DNA from: JBFWRK01 sp050248955
GTDB lineage: Bacteria > Actinomycetota > Acidimicrobiia > Acidimicrobiales > Ilumatobacteraceae
Reading direction: 5' to 3'
DNA length: 64,000 bases
NCBI GenBank assembly: GCA_050248955.1
Contig: JBFWRK010000002.1
Coordinates: 337,969 to 401,968, forward strand
Shown: piece by piece, positions 1-7,921 of the stretch
Layout: each line of letters opens with the position of its first letter
Numbering within the stretch: the stretch's first letter is position 1
Program-made: the position numbers and the translations under genes
The notes under the pieces: model-generated
Told to the model about the DNA's origin: nothing
Database searches by the model: none
Seen by the model: only the letters and a program-made list of their open reading frames with translations

Positions 1-1
1 C

Positions 2-208
2 GGTGGCGCCGACGGGAACATGCCCGGCGCGTTGGTCGCGTCGCAGTTCCTGCAGGCACAGAACCCGGCGCTCGGCGCGGCGATCGCCGTCGTGCTGATC
101 GTCGCCATCCTCGCGGTCCTGGCGGCGTTCGCCGTCGTCGGATCGCTGACTGCAGCGGCGCTCCGTCGCCGCCGCCATCTCGAGCTCGCCGGAGGCGCAC
201 GACCATGA
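2..208 (+). CDS. Polyamine-type ABC transporter permease, C-terminal end (partial)
   Basis: The gene enters from the left edge; the open frame runs from base 2 without an initiation codon that fits the family. The visible end reads GGADGNMPGALVASQFLQ and is followed by a hydrophobic segment (about residues 22-46) and a short basic tail. This matches the last periplasmic loop and last membrane helix of PotB-type permeases, in which a motif of the form GGPxGxMIGNxIxxQF precedes the final helix. It would form the inner-membrane channel of a spermidine/putrescine-class importer together with the next gene, whose ATG overlaps this stop codon (ATGA). The ATPase and binding protein must lie outside the window, so the substrate is inferred from the family only. 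Confidence 0.75.
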   Translation, partial: GGADGNMPGALVASQFLQAQNPALGAAIAVVLIVAILAVLAAFAVVGSLTAAALRRRRHLELAGGARP

Positions 209-1089
209 CCGCGATCACCGCCGGGACTGCCACGACAGCGACGACCGCGGCGCCCGTGCACCGCCGGAAGCGCTCGTACCTCACCTTCGGGCTCGGCGTG
301 TGGTCGGCGCTCGTCTACCTCTTCCTGTTCACGCCGATCGCCTACATCGTCGTCCACTCGTTCAACCGCAACCGCGACTTCTTCTCGTGGAGCGGGTTCT
401 CGACGGAGTGGTACGGATCGATGTGGGACAACAGCCAGCTGAAGGACTCGGTGATCAACTCCTTCAAGGGCGCGTTCGGCTCGACGATCATCGCCGTGCT
501 GCTCGGCACGCTCGCCGGCGTGACCCTCGCCCGCAGGCCGGGCGGTTGGGTCCGCGGCTTCATGACGTTCATCCTGCTGATCCTGGTGACGCCCGAGATC
601 GTCGACGCGATCGGCCTGCAGCTCTGGTTCTTCCGCCTCGGCGGCATCTTCGTCAACGGGATGTGGCCGATCTGGATCGGTCAGGCGATCTTCAGCTCGG
701 CGGTCGTCACGCTCATCGTCCGGGCGCGGATGGCCGGCATGGACGACCAGCTCGAGCAGGCAGCGGCCGATCTGTACGCGACGCCGCGCCGCGCGTTCTT
801 CCAGATCACGCTGCCGCTCATCGCTCCGGCGATCCTCTCGGGCGGCCTGCTCGCATTCACGTTCAGCCTCGACAACGTCGTGATCACGCAGTTCGTCTCG
901 ACGCCGGAGACGAACACGTTCCCCGTGTACGTGTTCGGTCTCACGCGCACGCTGATGAAGCCGGAGGTCGGCGCGATGTCGACGATCATCCTCGGGCTCA
1001 CACTCGTGTCGTTGCTCCTCGTCGCGCTCGCCCTGCGCCGCACGGGCGACTCCACGACGCAGATCGCGGCGACCTTCGCCGGCGGCTAG
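205..1089 (+). CDS. Polyamine-type ABC transporter permease (PotC-like)
   Basis: This 294-residue inner-membrane protein has a Thr/Ala-rich N-terminus, a first helix near residues 34-50 and about six membrane segments. The EAA loop that contacts the ATPase is visible as EQAAADLYATPRRAF followed by ITLPLIAPAIL near residues 188-212, which is typical of PotC/YdcV permeases. The start is the ATG in the ATGA overlap with the upstream permease, so the two are translationally coupled and probably make a heterodimeric channel. Length is slightly above the usual 260-280 because of the N-terminal extension. The stop lies 5 bases from the convergent anti-sigma gene. Putrescine or spermidine is the family substrate; it cannot be proven here. 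Confidence 0.85.
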   Translation: MTAITAGTATTATTAAPVHRRKRSYLTFGLGVWSALVYLFLFTPIAYIVVHSFNRNRDFFSWSGFSTEWYGSMWDNSQLKDSVINSFKGAFGSTIIAVLLGTLAGVTLARRPGGWVRGFMTFILLILVTPEIVDAIGLQLWFFRLGGIFVNGMWPIWIGQAIFSSAVVTLIVRARMAGMDDQLEQAAADLYATPRRAFFQITLPLIAPAILSGGLLAFTFSLDNVVITQFVSTPETNTFPVYVFGLTRTLMKPEVGAMSTIILGLTLVSLLLVALALRRTGDSTTQIAATFAGG

Positions 1090-1094
1090 CCCGA

Positions 1095-1742
1095 TCAGCC
1101 TTCGACGGTGCCGGCGAGGACTCGCTCACCGGATGACTCCTGATCGCCGACCACCTCTCTCGTGATCGTGAGCGTCGGGAAGTCCGCCAACGCGACGCCC
1201 GCCCAGAGCACGACATCGTCGCCGGTGTGGAACGTCCCGATCGGCACCAGCCCGGACTCGCCGCGCAGCCACGCCTGGTAGTACTCGGTGCCCTCTCGGC
1301 GGGGCAGGCCCGTCGCGTGCAGCTCGATCCTGAGGCCGGAGTCCTCTTCGGTGATCACTGCTCGGCCGGTCGCGTCGGGAGCGAGCTCGGTCGCCGCGAG
1401 GGCGACCGTGGTTCCTTCCGGGTCAGGGTCGAAGAACGTCGCGACGAGGAAGATCGCCGCGGCCGCGGCGGCACCGGCGAGGAACGGTCCGATCCAACGC
1501 GCCTGGCGCAGGCGCGTGCGCTCCCCGGTGCGGCGCCCAGGAGCGCGACGCGGTGCACCTCGCTCCTCGGCGACCACCGCCGCCATGACTCTGTCTTCGA
1601 GGTCGCCGGCCGGCTCTGCCCACAACGCGGGGTCGGCGACGAGCGCCAACAGCTCGTCGAGCTCGGCCCGCTCGTGAGCGTCGAGTTCGTCAGGCGAGCC
1701 CTCGCCGGCGAGGTAACGGATCCGTCGATCGTCATCTGCCAT
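1095..1742 (-). CDS. Anti-sigma factor, RskA-like membrane protein
   Basis: This 215-residue protein has an acidic, helical N-terminal part (residues 1-60), a basic stretch, one membrane segment at about residues 83-104 (WIGPFLAGAAAAAAIFLV) and an extracytoplasmic C-terminal domain with the YYQAWLR motif at 154-160. That motif and the layout are typical of the RskA C-terminal domain of anti-sigma-K-type proteins. The HxxxCxxC zinc motif of ZAS anti-sigma factors is absent. It lies 53 bases downstream of an ECF sigma factor gene on the same strand and would hold that sigma factor at the membrane until a signal triggers proteolysis. The signal is unknown. The start is the first ATG after a plausible ribosome site. 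Confidence 0.85.
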   Translation of the reverse strand: MADDDRRIRYLAGEGSPDELDAHERAELDELLALVADPALWAEPAGDLEDRVMAAVVAEERGAPRRAPGRRTGERTRLRQARWIGPFLAGAAAAAAIFLVATFFDPDPEGTTVALAATELAPDATGRAVITEEDSGLRIELHATGLPRREGTEYYQAWLRGESGLVPIGTFHTGDDVVLWAGVALADFPTLTITREVVGDQESSGERVLAGTVEG

Positions 1743-1795
1743 GGCTCACCTCCTGTCCACCACTACGTGCACTCGGTTCGAACGGTTCGCGGGAT

Positions 1796-2356
1796 TCACG
1801 AGTCATCCTCGTGGGCAGCTTCGCGGAGATGACCGAGCTGTGCCGCAAGCATGCGGTGGGCCCGGAACGACCGTGATTTCACGGTACCGATCGGGAGGTC
1901 GAGCCGTTCGGCGATCTCGCTCTGCGACATGCCCTCGAGGTGCTGGAGTCGGACGAGCTCGCGCTCACCGGCCGGCAGCGCGTCGATCGCCTCGCGGACG
2001 CGCCAGACGGTGTCGATCTGCTCGGCGCTCGGTGGGAGCGCGACCAGCGACGAGTCGCCGGCCGGAGCGTCGTCGAGCGCGACATGGGCGCGCCGGCGCT
2101 CCCGCCGTTGGATGTCGATCGCCGCCCGACGGGCGATCGTGACGAGCCACGGCGCCATCTCCCGATCGGGTTCGAACGTGCTCGCCGAGCGCCACGCCTG
2201 AACGAAGGTCTGCTGCACCGCTTCCTCCGCGAGCTCGCGCTGGCCGAGCACGCGCATCGACACCGCGAACACGAGACGACCGAACTCGGCATAGACCGGT
2301 CGCACCGCGTCGGCGTCGCCCGAGCGGAAGCGCTCGACGTCCTGCGCTGACAGCAT
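1796..2356 (-). CDS. ECF-family RNA polymerase sigma factor
   Basis: This 186-residue protein has sigma region 2 at about residues 18-84 (core helix with VSMRVLGQRELAEEAVQQTF, then APWLVTIARRAAID) and region 4 at about 120-172, with the helix-turn-helix MSQSEIAERLDLPIGTVKSR. Length and the absence of regions 1 and 3 fit the SigK/ECF class paired with RskA-type anti-sigma factors. The gene precedes the anti-sigma gene on the same strand, so the pair is probably one transcript and self-regulated. A conserved ECF promoter upstream of the start could not be confirmed by eye. Which regulon it controls cannot be read from the window. Confidence 0.9.
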   Translation of the reverse strand: MLSAQDVERFRSGDADAVRPVYAEFGRLVFAVSMRVLGQRELAEEAVQQTFVQAWRSASTFEPDREMAPWLVTIARRAAIDIQRRERRRAHVALDDAPAGDSSLVALPPSAEQIDTVWRVREAIDALPAGERELVRLQHLEGMSQSEIAERLDLPIGTVKSRSFRAHRMLAAQLGHLREAAHEDDS

Positions 2357-2404
2357 CGGCGGCCATCGTAGGACGGTCCGTCGCGGAGTTCGGCCGATAT
2401 CCGA

Positions 2405-2914
2405 TCAGCCGAGCTCGGCGGGCGGCTCGGGCAGGAAGCCGCCCAGCTTCCCCCGGAAGAACAGCAGCGGCGCCGGCTCCGGCCCGTCCCAGCACTCCAG
2501 GTGGTGGACACGGCCGAGCACGAACTGGTGGTCGCCCACGTCCTGCACGCTCTCCAGGCTGCAGTCGATCCAGGCGATGACACCGTCGAGCACCGGCGCG
2601 CCGCTGTCCGCCGGATGCCAGGCGACGCCGTCGAACTTGCCCTCGTCGTTCGACTTCGCGAACCGCCAGCAGAGCTCCGCCTGATCGTGCCCGAGCACGT
2701 TCACGCAGAACGAACCACTCCCCTCGATCGCCCGCCAGCTCGGTGAGCTCGACATCGGCAGGAAGCCGACGAGCGGCGGGTCGAGCGAGACCGACGTGAA
2801 CGAGCCGATCGTCAATCCGTGCGGCTCACCACCCGCCATGCCGGTGATGACGGTGACGCCGGTCGGGAAGTGACCGAGGACCTGGCGGAACCGTGCGGAG
2901 TCGAACGAAGACAC
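2405..2914 (-). CDS. Flavin reductase family protein (FMN-binding, HpaC-like)
   Basis: This 169-residue protein has the flavin reductase split-barrel hallmarks. The N-terminal FRQVLGHFPTGVTVIT is followed by GLTIGSFTSVSLDPPLVGF (FMN/substrate site, near residues 34-52), FCVNVLGHDQAELC, and a late DHQFVLGRVHHLE segment. Such enzymes use NAD(P)H to reduce free FMN or FAD for a partner monooxygenase, or act on other small substrates. No two-component monooxygenase gene is adjacent: neighbours are an ECF sigma gene and the divergent fhs. The true partner is therefore unknown. Length is normal for the family (about 160-180). Confidence 0.85.
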   Translation of the reverse strand: MSSFDSARFRQVLGHFPTGVTVITGMAGGEPHGLTIGSFTSVSLDPPLVGFLPMSSSPSWRAIEGSGSFCVNVLGHDQAELCWRFAKSNDEGKFDGVAWHPADSGAPVLDGVIAWIDCSLESVQDVGDHQFVLGRVHHLECWDGPEPAPLLFFRGKLGGFLPEPPAELG

Positions 2915-3012
2915 ACCCCGACTCTAGACAGGCCGGATGATCCGACACAGCCCTTCCCCGACCGCGATACCCTGCACGATCGTTCCGGCTTGAGCACGGG
3001 GGAGGCCCACCG

Positions 3013-4710
3013 ATGTCGTTTCCTTCTGACCTCGCGATCGCACGCGCCGCATCGATGAAACCGCTGCCCGACATCGCGTCCACGATGGGCATCGGGCAGC
3101 ACCTGCTCGAGCCGTACGGCGAGAGCATCGCCAAGATCAAGCTCGAGGCGATCGAGGAGCTCGCCGACCGGCCGAAGGCGAAGTACGTCGTGGTCACCGC
3201 GATCACGCCGACACCGCTCGGCGAGGGCAAGACCACCACGACGGTCGGGCTCGGTCAGGCGATGAAGCACATCGGCAAGCACGCGGTGATCTCCATCCGC
3301 CAGCCCTCGATGGGACCGACGTTCGGCATCAAGGGCGGGGCAGCCGGTGGCGGCTACAGCCAGGTGATCCCGATGGAGCTGTTCAACCTCCACCTGACCG
3401 GCGACTTCCACGCGGTGACCGCGGCCCACAACCTCCTGTCGGCGATGGTCGACAACCACCTCCACCAGGGCAACGAGCTCGGCCTCGACCTGCACAGCAT
3501 CACCTGGCGGCGCGTGCTCGACGTGAACGACCGCGCGCTGCGGAACATCGTGATCGGCATGGGCTCGCGCGAGGACGGGGTCCCCCGCCAGAGCGGCTTC
3601 GACATCACCGCGGCGTCGGAGGTGATGGCCGTGCTGGCGCTCGCCACGTCGCTGCAGGACCTGCGCGAGCGCCTCGGGCGGATCGTCGTCGGCTACACCC
3701 GCAGCGACGATCCGGTCACGGCCGAGCAGCTCCACGGTGCCGGGTCGATGGCGGTGATGATGCGCGACGCGCTCAAGCCCAACCTCCTGCAGACGCTCGA
3801 GCACACGCCGGTGATCGTCCACGCCGGGCCGTTCGGCAACATCGCCCACGGCAACTCGTCGATCATCGGCGACCTCATCGGCATCCGCGGCGGCGACTAC
3901 CTGCTGACCGAAGCGGGCTTCGGCGCCGACATGGGCGCCGAGCGGTTCTTCAACATCAAGTGCCGCGCCTCCGGTCTCGTGCCGGACGCGGCGGTGCTCG
4001 TGGCCACGGTGCGGGCGTTGAAGGCGCACTCGGGCAAGTACCGGATCGTCGCCGGCAAACCGCTGCCACCCGACCTGCTCACCGAGAACCCCGACGACGT
4101 CCGCGCCGGCGCCGCGAACCTCGTCAAGCAGATCGAGAACGTGTTGGTGCACGGTGTGTCGCCGGTCGTGGCGATCAACGCGTTCCCGACGGACCACGCC
4201 TCCGAGCACCAGGTGATCCGCGAGATCGCGGAGGCGATGGGCGCCCGAGTCGCAGTGTGCACCCATTTCGCCGACGGCGGCGCCGGCGCGACCGATCTCG
4301 CCGAGGCCGTCGTCGAAGCGTGCGACGAGCCGAGCACGTTCAGGTTCCTCTACCCGGACTCGGCGTCGTTGAAGGAGAAGATCGAGACCGTGGCGACGAA
4401 GATCTACGGCGCCGCCGATGTGAGCTATACCGCCGGCGCGAGCAAGCAGCTCGCCACCTACGAGCGCAACGGGTTCGGCGCGCTGCCGGTGTGCATCGCG
4501 AAGACGCACCTGTCGATCTCGGGCGACGCCTCGTTGAAGGGCGCGCCGACGGGTCACACGCTCGCCGTGCGCGAGGTCCGGGCGTCGGTCGGTGCCGGCT
4601 TCGTCTACCCGATCTGCGGCGACATGCGCACGATGCCGGGTCTCGGCAAGAGCCCGGCGGCCAGCATCATCGACTTCGACGAGAACGGCGAGATCATCGG
4701 GCTGTCATGA
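3013..4710 (+). CDS. fhs: Formate--tetrahydrofolate ligase
   Basis: This cytoplasmic enzyme of 565 residues joins formate, ATP and tetrahydrofolate to give 10-formyl-tetrahydrofolate. The ATP-binding P-loop TPLGEGKTTTTVG is at residues 67-79. The family signatures QPSMGPTFGIKGGAAGGGYSQ (broken here as QPSMGPTFGIKGG plus AAGGGYSQ), NLHLTGDFHAV and GVSPVVAINAFP are all present, and the length is typical. The ATG start follows a GGGGGAGG-like ribosome site at about 2998-3005. The stop overlaps the folD start by ATGA, so the two are co-translated. Together they interconvert formate, 10-formyl-, methenyl- and methylene-THF, feeding purine, formyl-Met and thymidylate synthesis or allowing formate use. 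Confidence 0.97.
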   Translation: MSFPSDLAIARAASMKPLPDIASTMGIGQHLLEPYGESIAKIKLEAIEELADRPKAKYVVVTAITPTPLGEGKTTTTVGLGQAMKHIGKHAVISIRQPSMGPTFGIKGGAAGGGYSQVIPMELFNLHLTGDFHAVTAAHNLLSAMVDNHLHQGNELGLDLHSITWRRVLDVNDRALRNIVIGMGSREDGVPRQSGFDITAASEVMAVLALATSLQDLRERLGRIVVGYTRSDDPVTAEQLHGAGSMAVMMRDALKPNLLQTLEHTPVIVHAGPFGNIAHGNSSIIGDLIGIRGGDYLLTEAGFGADMGAERFFNIKCRASGLVPDAAVLVATVRALKAHSGKYRIVAGKPLPPDLLTENPDDVRAGAANLVKQIENVLVHGVSPVVAINAFPTDHASEHQVIREIAEAMGARVAVCTHFADGGAGATDLAEAVVEACDEPSTFRFLYPDSASLKEKIETVATKIYGAADVSYTAGASKQLATYERNGFGALPVCIAKTHLSISGDASLKGAPTGHTLAVREVRASVGAGFVYPICGDMRTMPGLGKSPAASIIDFDENGEIIGLS

Positions 4711-5624
4711 TCGGGGCTGACATGAAGCAGCCCGACACGAATGACAGCGCCATCGAGCGCACAGCGGGCGGAGCGGTCCTGATGGACGGCAACCGCCTCC
4801 GCGACGAGATCGTCGCCCGCCTCCGGATCGAGATCGATGCGGCCGGCTCGCCGCCGGTGTGCCTCGCGACGGTGCTCGTCGGCGACGACCGCCCGAGCCA
4901 GATCTACGTGCGCAACAAGCACAAGAAGGCGAACGAGGCCGGCATGGTGTCGCGAGGCGTCCAGCTGCCTGCGACCGCGTCGCAGTCGCAGGTCGAGGAC
5001 GCTGTCGGCGAACTCGCCGCCGACCCGAGCGTGCACGGTGTCCTCTGTCAGCTGCCACTCCCCGCCGGGCTCGATCCCGAGCCGGTGCTCGCGCTGATCC
5101 CGCCTGAGAAGGACGTCGACGGCCTCACCGAACGGTCGATGGGACGGCTGGTGCGCGGCCAGCCGGGTCACGTCGGCTGTACACCGCTCGGCGTGATGCG
5201 GCTCCTCGCGCGCTACGGCGTCGCCACGTCCGGCCGGCGGGCGGTCGTCGTCGGCCGGTCGACGCTCGTGGGCCTGCCGATGCTCCTGCTGCTCGCCCGC
5301 AAGGGCGTCGATGCGACCGTGACGCTGGCGCACTCACGCACGAGCGACATGATCGACGTGTGCCGGGAGGCGGACATCGTCGTCGCCGCCGCCGGATCGG
5401 CGCGGATGATCACCGCCGCGCACGTGAAGCCCGGCGCCGCGGTCATCGATGTCGGCGTGTCGCGCACGGAGGCAGGCATCGTCGGCGACGTCGACTTCGA
5501 CACCGTGCAGGCGATCGCCGGTGCGATCACGCCGATGCCGGGCGGTACCGGGCCGATGACGATCGCCTGCCTCCTGGAGAACACGCTGAGCGCGGCACGG
5601 ATGCTCGGCGCCCTCCCCGGCTGA
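4707..5624 (+). CDS. folD: Methylene-THF dehydrogenase / methenyl-THF cyclohydrolase
   Basis: This 305-residue bifunctional enzyme catalyses NADP-dependent oxidation of 5,10-methylene-THF and hydrolysis of methenyl-THF to 10-formyl-THF. The folate-site signature SQIYVRNKHKKANEAGM carries the conserved Tyr67 and catalytic Lys71. CQLPLPAGLD (substrate loop), GRSTLVGLPM (nucleotide-binding turn) and PGGTGPMT (C-terminal signature) follow in the expected order. I placed the start at the ATG that overlaps the fhs stop. Another ATG lies 15 bases on, and a still later one (MDGNRLRDEI, residue 26) would give the family's usual N-terminus, so the first 25 residues are uncertain. It forms a two-gene one-carbon operon with fhs. 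Confidence 0.95.
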   Translation: MIGADMKQPDTNDSAIERTAGGAVLMDGNRLRDEIVARLRIEIDAAGSPPVCLATVLVGDDRPSQIYVRNKHKKANEAGMVSRGVQLPATASQSQVEDAVGELAADPSVHGVLCQLPLPAGLDPEPVLALIPPEKDVDGLTERSMGRLVRGQPGHVGCTPLGVMRLLARYGVATSGRRAVVVGRSTLVGLPMLLLLARKGVDATVTLAHSRTSDMIDVCREADIVVAAAGSARMITAAHVKPGAAVIDVGVSRTEAGIVGDVDFDTVQAIAGAITPMPGGTGPMTIACLLENTLSAARMLGALPG

Positions 5625-5628
5625 CCCA

Positions 5629-7251
5629 GTGCCAGCCGCACCGGCCAAGGGATCGGCGTGGGCACCGCTCCGCAACCGCGCCTTCCGGGCGCTGTTCATG
5701 GCGCAGATCGCCTCGAACATCGGGACGATGATGCACAACGTCGGCGCGACGTGGCTCATGGGCGACCTCGACTCGTCGCCGACCCTCGTTGCCCTCGTGC
5801 AGACCGCCACGATGCTGCCGGTCTTCCTCGTCGGGCTCCCCGCCGGAGCGCTCGCCGACATCGTCGATCGGCGGATCCTGCTCATCATCACGCAGCTGTC
5901 GATGCTCGTCACCGCGGCGGCGCTCGCCATGCTCTCCTTCGCCGATCACATCACCGAGACGTCGCTCCTCCTCCTCACGTTCGCGCTCGGCCTCGGGGCG
6001 GCGTTCAACATGCCGGCGTGGCAGGCGATCCAGCCCGAGCTCGTGACCCGGGCCGAGCTGCCCCAAGCCCTCGCGCTCGGCAACACGACGTTCAACGTCG
6101 GGCGTGCGATCGGGCCGGCGATCGGCGGACTCGTGGTCGCACGCGGCGGGCCGGGCTGGGTGTTCCTGCTGAACGCCGGGTCGTTCCTCGCGATCGTCGC
6201 CGTCCTCGTGCGCTGGCGCCACCGACCGGAGCCCACGAACGCGCCGGTCGAGACGATCGTCGGGGCGATGCGGGCCGGGCTCCGCTACGGCGTGAACTCC
6301 AACGCCTTGCGGCACGTGCTCATCCGCGCCGCGCTCTTCGTCGTGCCGGGGACGGCGCTCGTCTCGCTGCTCCCGGTCGTGGCGCGAGGTCCGCTCGAGC
6401 TCGGCTCCGGTGGCTTCGGGCTGCTCCTCGCCTGCTTCGGGCTCGGCGCCGCGTCGTCGGCGATCGTGCGACCGCGGCTCATCCTCTGGCTGCCCGTCGA
6501 TCGGATGATGCTCGTCGCGACCGTCGTCGTCGCCGGCGGGTTGTTGGTCACGGGGCTCAGCGGCAACGCGCTGCTGATCGGGTTCACGCTGCTCTTCACC
6601 GGCGCGGCATGGACGCTCGCGATCACCGCCACCGGCATCGCCGCGCAGACCTCGCTCCCGAGTTGGGTGCGTGCCCGCGGCATGGGTTTGTGGAACCTCG
6701 CCGTCACCGGTGGCGTGGCCGTGGGCAGCGCATTGTGGGGTGCCGTCGCATCATGGCGGCTCGGAGGGGCGCACGTCATCGCCGCCGCGTCGCTCGTCGG
6801 CCTCGCAGCGGTCACGATGCGATGGAAGCTCAGCACCCCGGAACGGCTCGACATGGAACTGGTGGTGATGGACGAGCCCGTGGTGACGGTCACGCCGGCG
6901 CCCACGGATGGGCCTGTGCTCGTCACGGTGCGCTACCAGGTGCCTGACGAGACGTACGCCGAGTTCGTGCAGGCGATGCGTCGGGTGGAGCGGCAGCGCC
7001 GGCGCACCGGCGCCTACCGGTGGGGCTTGTTCAGGGATCTGGCCGATCCCGGCATCGTGCTCGAGACGTACGTCGTCCAGTCGTGGGCCGAGCACATGCG
7101 CCAGCACCGTCGTTTCACGAACACCGACATCGCGGTGCTCGGCGAAGCGAGGCGGCACGTGATCGGCGACCCCGCGATGAGCCACTACATCTCGTGCTAC
7201 ACGGAGGACGGGGAGCCGCTGCCGAACGTCCCGCCGACCTCAGCGTCCTGA
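5629..7251 (+). CDS. MFS transporter of the MFS_3/enterobactin-exporter type with soluble C-terminal domain
   Basis: This 540-residue membrane protein starts at GTG, four bases after the folD stop. Residues 1-410 are a 12-helix major facilitator core: NRAFRALFMAQIASNIG in helix 1, the A-loop LPAGALADIVDRR near 78-90, and NVGRAIGPAIGG near 153-164. Residues from about 420 form a soluble ferredoxin-like domain (VRYQVPDETYAEFVQAMRRV, then WGLFRDLADPG and ETYVVQSWAEH). This extension is typical of the MFS_3 (DUF894) family, which includes EntS-like exporters. Export of a siderophore, drug or metabolite is likely, but the substrate is not indicated. The final codons lie inside a tandem minirepeat shared with the convergent methyltransferase gene. 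Confidence 0.88.
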   Translation: MPAAPAKGSAWAPLRNRAFRALFMAQIASNIGTMMHNVGATWLMGDLDSSPTLVALVQTATMLPVFLVGLPAGALADIVDRRILLIITQLSMLVTAAALAMLSFADHITETSLLLLTFALGLGAAFNMPAWQAIQPELVTRAELPQALALGNTTFNVGRAIGPAIGGLVVARGGPGWVFLLNAGSFLAIVAVLVRWRHRPEPTNAPVETIVGAMRAGLRYGVNSNALRHVLIRAALFVVPGTALVSLLPVVARGPLELGSGGFGLLLACFGLGAASSAIVRPRLILWLPVDRMMLVATVVVAGGLLVTGLSGNALLIGFTLLFTGAAWTLAITATGIAAQTSLPSWVRARGMGLWNLAVTGGVAVGSALWGAVASWRLGGAHVIAAASLVGLAAVTMRWKLSTPERLDMELVVMDEPVVTVTPAPTDGPVLVTVRYQVPDETYAEFVQAMRRVERQRRRTGAYRWGLFRDLADPGIVLETYVVQSWAEHMRQHRRFTNTDIAVLGEARRHVIGDPAMSHYISCYTEDGEPLPNVPPTSAS

Positions 7252-7313
7252 CGTCAGCCTCCCGACCTCAGCTCCTGACGGCAGCCCCCGACGTCAGCCT
7301 CCTGACGGCAGCC
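7234..7313. repeat. Six tandem 13-14 bp minirepeats in a convergent gene end
   Basis: Six adjacent units begin at 7234, 7247, 7261, 7274, 7287 and 7301, with consensus CCYGACSBCAGCYY. The second contains the 10-bp palindrome CTGACGTCAG. The array covers the last codons of the MFS gene, the 42-base gap and the last codons of the convergent methyltransferase, so both proteins' C-termini are written in repeat units. It may act as a bidirectional stop structure or be a slippage-prone minisatellite. Confidence 0.8.
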
Positions 7314-7905
7314 GGGCGACGAGCATCCTCGCCTCGGGCGGTCCGTCACGGCGGATCGGCTCCTCGGCGTCGTGGAGGACGATCACGCCCGCAGCCGTGA
7401 GCGCGGGCGCGAACGCCGGCCACACGGACGCGGCGACGACCCATGCCACGACCGCGCCCGGACGCAGGATGCGTATGATCTCCGCGATCGCATCCGGACC
7501 GACGTGGCCCGACGTGAACGTACCCGCCGACACCGACCCGCCGTACGTGCCGGAGGGCAGCGCGAGCGGTGCGCCGAGATCGGCGACGAACAGCTGCCGG
7601 TAGGCGTGCTTGGTCTCGGCGACGGCGAGCATGTCGGGTGAGATGTCGATGCCGTCGACGGTCGCGAAGCCCTGTTCGCGCAGGCGGATGCCGGCAGCAC
7701 CGGTCCCGCAGCCGAGGTCGACGACCGGCGCCGACCGCTCCCGTTGGTGCGCGGCGAACAGCTCGACGATGCGGTCGGTGCCGGTGAACGCGAGCGTTCC
7801 GAACACGTCGTCGTCGTAGTCGGCCACCCAGTCGCGGTAGACGTCGATCGCGTCCGCGGGCGAACGAATCGCACGAGCCCTCGCGATCCGGTCCATCGAC
7901 GACAT
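7294..7905 (-). CDS. Class I SAM-dependent methyltransferase
   Basis: This protein of about 203 residues has a Rossmann methyltransferase core. Motif I is VVDLGCGTGAAGIRL (residues about 61-75), motif II ends in DGIDISPDML (acidic residue for the SAM ribose), and a later strand reads IIRILRPGAVVAWVV. This places it with Methyltransf_11/25-type small-molecule or ubiquinone-class enzymes. The open frame extends 58 codons upstream into the NuoF-like gene, but the extension is low-complexity. The ATG at 7905 (MSSMDRIARAR) is the first start clear of that gene. The substrate is unknown. The C-terminus is encoded by the minirepeat array. Confidence 0.8.
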   Translation of the reverse strand: MSSMDRIARARAIRSPADAIDVYRDWVADYDDDVFGTLAFTGTDRIVELFAAHQRERSAPVVDLGCGTGAAGIRLREQGFATVDGIDISPDMLAVAETKHAYRQLFVADLGAPLALPSGTYGGSVSAGTFTSGHVGPDAIAEIIRILRPGAVVAWVVAASVWPAFAPALTAAGVIVLHDAEEPIRRDGPPEARMLVARLPSGG

Positions 7906-7921
7906 GGCCCCAGCTCCGCCG

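Noticed and set aside
2812..4557. 581-codon open frame antisense to fhs
   Set aside because: It is Arg/His/Asp-rich shadow protein with no domain, fully opposite an unmistakable fhs gene; GC-rich third positions keep the antisense frame open.
3960..4706. Upstream extension of the folD frame into fhs
   Set aside because: Residues before the MIGADMKQ start are basic low-complexity sequence in the wrong frame of fhs; the ATGA overlap gives the proper start.
6850..7251. C-terminal soluble domain on the MFS transporter as a novel fusion
   Set aside because: Such a domain is a normal part of the MFS_3/DUF894 exporter family.
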